From NCBI GenBank assembly GCA_900551365.1, contig URVZ01000051.1, forward strand, positions 1-12,788: a stretch of 12,788 bases of DNA. Reading direction: 5' to 3'. Shown piece after piece: positions 7,638-12,788 of this stretch; positions within the stretch are counted from its first letter, which is position 1, and each line of letters opens with the position of its first letter. This DNA comes from an uncultured Collinsella sp. GTDB lineage: Bacteria > Actinomycetota > Coriobacteriia > Coriobacteriales > Coriobacteriaceae. The position numbers and the translations under genes are program-made. The notes under the pieces are model-generated. The model was not told the DNA's origin. It made no database searches and saw only the letters and a list, made by a program, of their open reading frames with translations.

Positions 7638-8480
7638 ATGTCCGCTCGTAAAGCTCGCACGGAGGCGGCCGCCGTTGGTGCCGCCCCCGTTGACTCTGAG
7701 GAGAAGGACGTGAAGATTCCCGTAGAGGCCGCAGACGTTACCGAGGCCAACGAGGCCCCGGCCGCCGAGGCTGCCGAGAACCAAGTAGAGGATTCCAACA
7801 AGGAGGCGACGATGACCGAGGACGAGATGGTGGAAGCCGCTATCCGCGCCGGTGAGGAAGCCGCCGACAACGACTTTAAGCTCAAGTTCGAGCAGGCTCA
7901 GAAAGAGCTTGCCGACGTGCGCAACGAGCTCGATGCTGCGGCAGAGGCTCAGAAGGCCGCCGAGGACAAGGCAAAGGACGCCACCGAGCGCACCGCCCGT
8001 CTGCAGGCCGACTGGGAGAACTTCCGTCGCCGCACCGCCAATGAGCGTATCGCCGAGCGCGAGCGCGCGACCGAGAAGCTCGTCACCGCGCTGCTGCCGG
8101 TGGTCGACGATATCGAGCGTGCGATCGACCATGCCCGCAGCCAGGAGCTTGCCGACGACTTTAAGCAGTTCGTCGACGGTGTCGACGCGGTGCATGCCAA
8201 GCTGCTCGATGTGTTTGCGCACGAGGGCGTTGAGCCCATCGACCCCAAGGGCGAGGCGTTCGATCCGCTCGAGCACCAAGCCGTGGGTCGCGTCGAGGAC
8301 GCGTCGCAGTACGATGAGACCGTCAACGACGTGTACCAGAAGGGCTACCGCATGGCGGATCGCATCCTGCGTTCCGCGATGGTGACGGTGACCTACGGTG
8401 GCGAGAAACGCCCCGCACCGGAGCCCGAAGCGGCGCCCGAGGATGCTGCGGCCGATACGGCCGAGAGCACCGAGGAGTAA
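7638..8480 (+). CDS. grpE: Nucleotide exchange factor GrpE
   Basis: Dimeric cochaperone that releases ADP from DnaK. Of 280 residues, the first 75 or so are an acidic, alanine-rich, probably disordered extension. A coiled coil follows (about 80-125), then RLQADWENFRRR (121-132), helices including LLPVVDDIERAIDHA (152-166) and the beta domain (about 195-255) with FDPLEHQAVGRV (208-219), matching the family signature. The tail is acidic. The ATG at 7638 lies 2 bases after the dnaK stop, with GAGGA (7624-7628) 9 bases before it. Two in-frame internal starts have better sites: GTG 7710 after AGGAGAAGG, and ATG 7812 after AAGGAGG (7800-7806). The last would give a 222-residue protein, closer to the usual length. 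The true start is uncertain; the gene is not. Confidence 0.96.
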   Translation: MSARKARTEAAAVGAAPVDSEEKDVKIPVEAADVTEANEAPAAEAAENQVEDSNKEATMTEDEMVEAAIRAGEEAADNDFKLKFEQAQKELADVRNELDAAAEAQKAAEDKAKDATERTARLQADWENFRRRTANERIAERERATEKLVTALLPVVDDIERAIDHARSQELADDFKQFVDGVDAVHAKLLDVFAHEGVEPIDPKGEAFDPLEHQAVGRVEDASQYDETVNDVYQKGYRMADRILRSAMVTVTYGGEKRPAPEPEAAPEDAAADTAESTEE

Positions 8481-8485
8481 TTGAG

Positions 8486-8515
8486 AAGGGCCCCGGGGCA
8501 ACACCCGGGGCCCTT
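8486..8515 (+). terminator. Terminator-like hairpin between grpE and dnaJ
   Basis: A 12-bp perfect stem, AAGGGCCCCGGG (8486-8497) with its complement (8504-8515), surrounds a 6-base loop and is followed by a short T-rich stretch (TTTCT). The T-run is weak, so termination may be partial, lowering dnaJ and hspR expression relative to dnaK and grpE. It could also protect the 3' end of a processed dnaK-grpE message. Confidence 0.6.
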
Positions 8516-8544
8516 TCTGGCCTAGTGCCATATGAAAGCATGAG

Positions 8545-8565
8545 CCGCCGCCCGCTGGGCGGCGG
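8545..8565 (+). promoter_or_regulatory. Second hairpin just upstream of the dnaJ ribosome binding site
   Basis: CCGCCGCCC and GGGCGGCGG form a perfect 9-bp stem with a 3-base loop (GCT). It ends 7 bases before the dnaJ Shine-Dalgarno (AGGAGAGG, 8573-8580). Function is unknown. Confidence 0.45.
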
Positions 8566-8587
8566 ATGAAACAGGAGAGGAGCTACG

Positions 8588-9553
8588 ATGGCTGCAGGCA
8601 AAACCTTCTATGACATCCTGGGCGTATCCAAGAGCGCCTCCGACAAAGAGATCAAGAGCGCGTTTCGCAAGCTCGCGCAAAAATATCACCCCGATGCCGG
8701 CGGCGACGAGGCCAAGTTCAAGGAGATCAGCGAGGCCTACGAGACGCTTTCGGACGAGAAGAAGCGCAAAGAGTACGACCAGATGCTCATGTTTGGCGGC
8801 ATGCCGGGCGCAGGCGGCGCGTATGGCGGAGGCTACGGTGCCGGCGCCGGCGCGAGCGGCTGGGGCGACATCTTCGACAGCATCTTTAGCGGCAACGGCG
8901 CCTGGGGCAGCGATTGGGGCTCGGGCTTTGCCGGGGCTGCGGGCGCTGCCGGTGCCGGCGCTGGCCGCAGCCGCGCTCGCAAGGGCGGCGACCTGTCGCT
9001 GACCGTCGATGTGACGGCCGAGGACGCGTTTCGCGGCGTGACGCACAAGGTCACCTATCGCATTCCCTCGACAGGCGAGCAGCAGACCATTACGGTCTCG
9101 GTGCCCGCGGGCGCGGTCGACGGCGGCAAGCTGCGCTACAAGCGTCGCGGCGAGTATGGCGTTGCCGGCGGCGAGCGCGGCGACCTGGTCGTGACCACGC
9201 ATGTGGAGGAGCACCCGCTGTTTAAGCGTAAAGGTGCCGACGTGACCATGGAGGTACCGGTCTCGGTCTATGAGGCGGCGCTCGGCTGCACGGTGGACGT
9301 GCCGACGCCCGGCGGTGCGACGGTTCGTCTGAAGGTGCCCGCGGGTACCCAGACGGGCAAGAAGTTCCGCTTTAAGGAGATGGGTGCGCCCGACGTCAAG
9401 CATCGCGGCCGCACGGGCGCGTTGCTTGTCGAGATCAAGGTGCAAGTTCCCACGAACCTGTCCGACGATGAACGCGAGGCCATGACCAAGTTGCGCGAGG
9501 CCGACACGCGCGACTATCGCGAGAAGGTCAACCGTTACAAGGCGACGTACTAG
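8588..9553 (+). CDS. dnaJ: DnaJ-family cochaperone, type B (no zinc-finger domain)
   Basis: J-domain protein that delivers substrates to DnaK and stimulates its ATPase. The 321 residues comprise a J domain (about 5-67) with H34-P35-D36 (KYHPDAGG), a long Gly/Ala/Phe-rich linker (about 68-132) with GDIFDSIF (93-100), and two beta-sandwich substrate domains (about 135-215 and 216-285) with VPAGAVDGGKLRYKRRGEYG and VPAGTQTGKKFRFKEMG. The four CxxCxGxG repeats of canonical DnaJ are absent; the only cysteine is C234. It is therefore a CbpA/DnaJ2-like type B protein, though it sits at the dnaJ position of the operon. AGGAGAGG (8573-8580) is well placed for the ATG. It follows grpE by 107 bases that hold two hairpins. 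A zinc-finger DnaJ may exist elsewhere in the genome. Confidence 0.95.
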   Translation: MAAGKTFYDILGVSKSASDKEIKSAFRKLAQKYHPDAGGDEAKFKEISEAYETLSDEKKRKEYDQMLMFGGMPGAGGAYGGGYGAGAGASGWGDIFDSIFSGNGAWGSDWGSGFAGAAGAAGAGAGRSRARKGGDLSLTVDVTAEDAFRGVTHKVTYRIPSTGEQQTITVSVPAGAVDGGKLRYKRRGEYGVAGGERGDLVVTTHVEEHPLFKRKGADVTMEVPVSVYEAALGCTVDVPTPGGATVRLKVPAGTQTGKKFRFKEMGAPDVKHRGRTGALLVEIKVQVPTNLSDDEREAMTKLREADTRDYREKVNRYKATY

Positions 9554-9625
9554 GGCGGTCGTGGCGCACGCCCACGCCCGCGGGCTTATGATGGACGATA
9601 ACGAGACGGAAAGGGGTCAGGTAGC

Positions 9626-10042
9626 ATGGCCGAGGACAATAGGAACAAACCGCTGTACATGATCAGCGTGGCGGCCGAGCTGACCGGCATGCATCCGCAG
9701 ACTCTGCGCGTCTACGAGTCCAAGGGACTGGTGAACCCCCAGCGCTCGGGCGGTAACACGCGTCTGTATTCGCGTGCCGATATCGAGCGCCTGGAACTCA
9801 TCAACCAGCTGACCGACGAGGGCATCAACCTTGCCGGCGTGGTGCGCATCCTCGATATGAAGGAGCGTGCCGAGGAGCGCGAACGCGAGAACGAGAAGCT
9901 CCGCGCCCGCGTACGCCAGCTCGAGGACGAGCTGCACGAGTACAAGATGCAAAAGAAGATCACCGCCCTGGCCCCGCGCGACGGCTCAGTTAACCCCGAG
10001 CAAGTCATGCGCAAGCTGCTGGGCGCCGGCGGGGATTTGTAG
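9626..10042 (+). CDS. hspR: Heat-shock repressor HspR (MerR family)
   Basis: MerR-family repressor of the dnaK operon. In Streptomyces and mycobacteria HspR binds HAIR sites and uses DnaK as corepressor. The 138 residues begin with a MerR winged helix: YMISVAAELTGMHPQTLRVYE is the helix-turn-helix region (about 11-31), and RSGGNTRLYS (40-49) forms the wing, followed by IERLELINQLTDEGINLAGV. A charged coiled coil (about 78-112) mediates dimerisation. The closing tail ends MRKLLGAGGDL. No metal-binding cysteines are present, consistent with HspR rather than metal-sensing MerR proteins. The ATG follows GGAAAGGGG and lies 72 bases after dnaJ. It is last in the operon, so autoregulation is expected, but I could not see a HAIR site upstream of dnaK. 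Confidence 0.95.
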   Translation: MAEDNRNKPLYMISVAAELTGMHPQTLRVYESKGLVNPQRSGGNTRLYSRADIERLELINQLTDEGINLAGVVRILDMKERAEERERENEKLRARVRQLEDELHEYKMQKKITALAPRDGSVNPEQVMRKLLGAGGDL

Positions 10043-10069
10043 TTACGCGGTTTTACCAAACCGCGTAAC
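10042..10069. repeat. 12-bp perfect hairpin directly after hspR
   Basis: GTTACGCGGTTT (10042-10053) and AAACCGCGTAAC (10058-10069) surround TACC. The arm begins on the last base of the hspR stop codon. No T-run follows, so it is not a plain intrinsic terminator. The motif GACGCTGCGC follows six bases later (10075-10084). Confidence 0.6.
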
Positions 10070-10092
10070 GGGCCGACGCTGCGCCCTTAGGT

Positions 10093-10116
10093 TCCGCCGT
10101 TCTGACGAACGGCGGA
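10093..10116. repeat. 10-bp perfect hairpin, second of a pair after hspR
   Basis: TCCGCCGTTC (10093-10102) and GAACGGCGGA (10107-10116) flank TGAC. As with the first hairpin, GACGCTGCGC follows, six bases after the stem (10123-10132). The stems differ in sequence, but the flanking motif is identical. Confidence 0.55.
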
Positions 10117-10159
10117 CCAGTTGACGCTGCGCGCCGCCCAGAGCGACAATTTGTCATTC

Positions 10160-10201
10160 AAAGGGCAAGGCATGACCACAAGGTCTATGCCTTGCCCTTT
10201 T
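10160..10201 (+). terminator. Strong intrinsic terminator-like hairpin for the dnaK operon
   Basis: AAAGGGCAAGGCAT (10160-10173) pairs perfectly with 10187-10200. An inner GACC/GGTC stem, an ACAA loop and a one-base bulge complete the structure. It ends in TTTT (10198-10201) and then C. The T-run is short but the stem is very strong. An outer pair, CCAGAGCGACAA (10138-10149) with TTGTTCGCTCTGG (10211-10223), brackets it with one extra base in the right arm. Confidence 0.75.
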
Positions 10202-10281
10202 CATGCCAACTTGTTCGCTCTGGACGTCGCTCGCTGTCCGTCCTCTACCTGCGGCGCTGCTTTGCTCCGGATGCGGTAGGG

Positions 10282-10310
10282 TAGTCATTGGGGACGTTCT
10301 TAAATGACTA
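10282..10310. repeat. 8-bp inverted repeat around a GGGGACGTTCTT core (REP-like)
   Basis: TAGTCATT (10282-10289) and AATGACTA (10303-10310) are perfect complements around GGGGACGTTCTTA. The GGGAC core and nearby ATGAC recall the palindrome at 1865-1885 (GGGAC with ATGTCA). From memory, such sequences occur as dispersed palindromes in several bacterial genomes. No transposase gene is present here. Confidence 0.45.
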
Positions 10311-10368
10311 GTCGAAAGGGACACTCTTGCGCCAGATCTGCCGGCCCCACGCTGGGCTCGTCCTGTGC

Positions 10369-10397
10369 TTTACTGAGATAAAGTGAACGTGTAGATT
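10369..10397 (+). promoter_or_regulatory. Candidate promoter of the hydratase gene
   Basis: TTTACT (10369-10374) and TAGATT (10392-10397) are separated by 17 bases, each matching four of six consensus positions. A start near 10404 would give a leader of about 80 bases to the ATG at 10485. That leader contains a 7-bp hairpin, GCCCAAA/TTTGGGC (10453-10469). Confidence 0.45.
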
Positions 10398-10484
10398 CGT
10401 AACCCACTCGCAACCGTTCTATGGCACGATATTGAACGAATGTATGCTATGCGCCCAAATCTTTTGGGCAGAGTGGGAGACAGT

Positions 10485-12785
10485 ATGGTCAAGCTGTACG
10501 AGGACGGCATCTACCTGCGCGGCGGCAGCGAGGTTGTGCCTGCGGCCGAGGCCGCTGAGCGCGGCATTACGCAGACGCCCGAGGATGCCAAGCGCGGCAC
10601 CATCGCGTATTCGATCCTCCAGGCACATAATACGTCCGGAGATCCCGAGGCACTCAAGATTCGCTTCGACGCCATGGCGAGCCACGACATCACCTTTGTC
10701 GGCATCATCCAGACGGCGCGTGCCTCGGGCATGGAGCAGTTCCCGCTGCCCTACGTGCTTACCAACTGCCATAACTCGCTGTGTGCCGTGGGTGGCACCA
10801 TCAACGAGGACGACCACGTCTTTGGCCTCTCGGCTGCCAAAAAGTACGGCGGCATCTTCGTTCCGCCCCATATCGCGGTCATCCATTCCTTTATGCGTGA
10901 GAACTTCGCCGGCTGCGGCAAGATGATCTTGGGCTCCGACTCGCACACCCGCTACGGCGCTCTGGGCACCATGGCCGTGGGCGAGGGCGGTGGCGAGCTG
11001 GCAAAGCAGCTGCTGCGCGACACCTACGATGTCGCCTATCCCGGTGTCGTCGCCATCTACCTCACGGGCGCCCCGCGCCCCGGCGTCGGCCCGCACGATG
11101 TGGCACTCGCCATCATCCGTGCCGTCTTTGCCAAGGGTTACGTTAAGAACAAGGTTATGGAGTTCGTGGGCCCCGGTATCGCGAGCATGACGACCGACTA
11201 CCGCAACGGCGTCGACGTCATGACCACCGAGACCACCTGCCTGTCGAGCATCTGGGCCACCGACGAGGACACGCACGCATTCCTGACCATGCACGGCCGC
11301 GGCGACGACTACCGCGAGCTCAAGCCCGCCGATGTCGCCTACTACGACGGCTGCGTCGAGGTCGACTTGTCGAGCATCAAGCCCATGATCGCGCTGCCGT
11401 TCCATCCTTCCAACGGCTTTGAGATCGACGAGCTCAATGAGAACCTCGAGGACATCCTTCACGAGGTGGAGCTCGAGGCCGCCAAGATCGGCGAGGGTAA
11501 GACGCACTTTAGCCTGCTCGACAAGATCGTCGACGGCAAGCTGCACGTGCAGCAGGGCGTTATCGCCGGCTGCTCGGGCGGCAACTACGACTCCGTGGTC
11601 CAGGCTGCCCGCGTGCTCAAGGGCGCTAACACCGGCTGCGGCGAGTTCTCGCTGTCGGTCTATCCCACGAGCCAGCCCGTGGCACTCGAGCTTACACGCC
11701 GCGGCTATATCTACGACCTTATGGAGGCCGGCGCGATTGTGCGCACGGCGTTCTGCGGCCCGTGCTTCGGCGCCGGCGACACGCCTGCCAACAACGGCCT
11801 GTCCATACGCCACACCACGCGCAACTTCCCCAACCGCGAGGGTTCCAAGCCGGGTAATGGCCAGCTGAGCGCCGTGGCCCTGATGGACGCCCGCTCCATT
11901 GCGGCGACGGCTGCCAACGGCGGCGTCCTGACGCCGGCGACCGACCTGCCCGAGGAGATTTGGGACGAGGCCTGCGAGTACACCTTTGACGACGCGCCGT
12001 ACAAGAAGCGCGTGTACTGGGGCTTTGGCAAGGCTGAGCCGGCCGACGAGCTGGTCGAGGGTCCCAACATCAAGCCGTGGCCCGCGATGGAGCCTCTCGG
12101 CGACGACATCCTGCTCAAGGTGTGCTCCAAGATCATGGACCCGGTCACTACGACCGACGAGCTCATTCCCTCGGGCGAGACGAGCTCCTTCCGCTCCAAC
12201 CCGCTGGGTCTGGCCGAGTTTACGCTCAGCCGTCGCGACCCGGCTTACGTGGGCCGCTCCAAGGAGGTCGACGCGGTGGAGAAGCGCCGTGTTGCCGGTG
12301 AGGCCGCGGGCGACCTGGCCGCGCTTGATGCCGAGCTTGCCGGTGTGTTTGAGGCGCTGGCCGGCGCAGGCGTCGCGGCGGATGCCAAGGCGACCGAGTA
12401 TGGTTCGATGCTCTACGCCAAGAAGCCCGGCGACGGCTCTGCCCGCGAGCAGGCCGCGAGCTGCCAGCGCGTGATCGGCGGCCTGGCCAACATCGTCCAC
12501 GAGTACGCCACCAAGCGCTATCGCTCCAATGTGATGAACTGGGGCATGGTGCCCTTCCAGATGGAGGCCGAGCCCAACTTTGAGGTGGGCGACTACGTCT
12601 TTGTGCCGGGTATCCGTGCCGCGCTCGATGGCGACCTGAAGGACATCGCCGCCTACGTGGTGCGCGCCGACGGCACGGTCGAGCGGATTGAGCTTTACAT
12701 TGCCGATATGACGGCAGAGGAGCGCGCCATCGTCAAGGCCGGCTGCCTGATCAACTACAACAAGTTCAAGGCCGCTGCCGAGTAA
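10485..12785 (+). CDS. Aconitase-superfamily [4Fe-4S] hydratase
   Basis: Probably interconverts citrate and isocitrate, or performs a related hydro-lyase reaction, in the cytoplasm. The 766 residues carry LGSDSHTRYGALG (149-161), cluster ligand C363 in AGCSGGNYDS, and C424 and C427 in CGPCFGAGDT. All three expected cysteines are therefore present. The C-terminal swivel domain (about 555-760) has GDGSAREQA (649-657), matching the GSSRE active-site loop of aconitase with S652 and R654. It is shorter than AcnA (about 890) and resembles, from memory, proteins labelled 'hydratase' in clostridia. I chose the ATG at 10485, five bases after GGGAG (10475-10479). An upstream in-frame ATG at 10440 would add 15 residues but lacks a good site. 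The substrate is not proven: relatives in the superfamily act on homoaconitate, isopropylmalate and methylcitrate. Confidence 0.87.
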   Translation: MVKLYEDGIYLRGGSEVVPAAEAAERGITQTPEDAKRGTIAYSILQAHNTSGDPEALKIRFDAMASHDITFVGIIQTARASGMEQFPLPYVLTNCHNSLCAVGGTINEDDHVFGLSAAKKYGGIFVPPHIAVIHSFMRENFAGCGKMILGSDSHTRYGALGTMAVGEGGGELAKQLLRDTYDVAYPGVVAIYLTGAPRPGVGPHDVALAIIRAVFAKGYVKNKVMEFVGPGIASMTTDYRNGVDVMTTETTCLSSIWATDEDTHAFLTMHGRGDDYRELKPADVAYYDGCVEVDLSSIKPMIALPFHPSNGFEIDELNENLEDILHEVELEAAKIGEGKTHFSLLDKIVDGKLHVQQGVIAGCSGGNYDSVVQAARVLKGANTGCGEFSLSVYPTSQPVALELTRRGYIYDLMEAGAIVRTAFCGPCFGAGDTPANNGLSIRHTTRNFPNREGSKPGNGQLSAVALMDARSIAATAANGGVLTPATDLPEEIWDEACEYTFDDAPYKKRVYWGFGKAEPADELVEGPNIKPWPAMEPLGDDILLKVCSKIMDPVTTTDELIPSGETSSFRSNPLGLAEFTLSRRDPAYVGRSKEVDAVEKRRVAGEAAGDLAALDAELAGVFEALAGAGVAADAKATEYGSMLYAKKPGDGSAREQAASCQRVIGGLANIVHEYATKRYRSNVMNWGMVPFQMEAEPNFEVGDYVFVPGIRAALDGDLKDIAAYVVRADGTVERIELYIADMTAEERAIVKAGCLINYNKFKAAAE

Positions 12786-12788
12786 CGC

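Larger units (their letters stand above)
10043..10484. other. Hairpin-rich intergenic region between hspR and the hydratase gene
   Basis: This stretch of about 440 bases has no credible coding frame. In order it holds two short perfect hairpins, each followed by GACGCTGCGC (10075-10084 and 10123-10132), a strong terminator-like hairpin inside a larger inverted repeat (10138-10223), an unremarkable segment, an 8-bp inverted repeat around a GGGGACGTTCTT core (10282-10310), a promoter candidate (10369-10397) and a small hairpin (10453-10469) before the hydratase ribosome binding site. Confidence 0.65.

Noticed and set aside
9587..9592. Separate hspR promoter with TATGAT as -10
   Set aside because: No acceptable -35 lies 15-19 bases upstream, and the gene is probably read from the operon.
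10419..12500. 693-residue minus-strand frame opposite the hydratase
   Set aside because: It is antisense to a protein with intact cluster cysteines and active-site motifs, and its composition is that of a reverse-frame shadow.

Overview
The window looks like a chromosomal segment of a high-GC, Gram-positive gut actinobacterium of the class Coriobacteriia, most like Collinsella. This is inferred from gene content and protein flavour, not from a database search. The main clues are a dnaK-grpE-dnaJ-hspR chaperone operon (HspR is an actinobacterial hallmark), a NiaR-type (HTH + 3H domain) NAD regulator closing a nadABC operon, strong G/C bias at third codon positions, and a clostridial/coriobacterial type of aconitase-family hydratase.

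Layout. (1) Positions 1-536, minus strand: the N-terminal part of a LytTR-type response regulator, cut by the window edge. (2) 537-828: a divergent intergenic region with a perfect 19-bp inverted repeat (744-787) lying on the -35 and spacer of a good promoter (765-793). It is the probable NiaR operator. (3) 829-4696, plus strand: nadA-nadB-nadC-niaR, the complete route from aspartate to nicotinate mononucleotide plus its own regulator, closed by an inverted repeat (4714-4780) and an intrinsic terminator (4820-4859). (4) 4899-5084, minus strand: a small 2[4Fe-4S] ferredoxin that converges on that terminator. (5) 5085-5742: a long intergenic region with three tandem 62-bp palindromic units (5295-5480), the dnaK promoter zone and a leader hairpin. 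(6) 5743-10042, plus strand: dnaK-grpE-dnaJ-hspR. The DnaJ is zinc-finger-less, and hairpins lie between grpE and dnaJ. (7) 10043-10484: a hairpin-rich intergenic region with the operon terminator, a REP-like palindrome and a promoter. (8) 10485-12785, plus strand: a 766-residue aconitase-family hydratase.

How the genes work together. NadA and NadB convert aspartate and dihydroxyacetone phosphate to quinolinate, NadC makes nicotinate mononucleotide, and NiaR probably senses nicotinate and shuts the operon through the palindrome. NadA and the hydratase are [4Fe-4S] enzymes. In the chaperone operon DnaK, GrpE and DnaJ form the Hsp70 cycle, and HspR should repress the operon, although I could not find a canonical HAIR operator.

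Most of the window is housekeeping. I found no unambiguous new system. The observations most worth checking are the 62-bp dyad array ahead of dnaK, the large nested palindrome ahead of nadA, a DnaK insert normally associated with diderm Hsp70s, the zinc-less DnaJ in the dnaK operon, the missing C-terminal domain of NadB and several short palindromic repeats that may be dispersed families.
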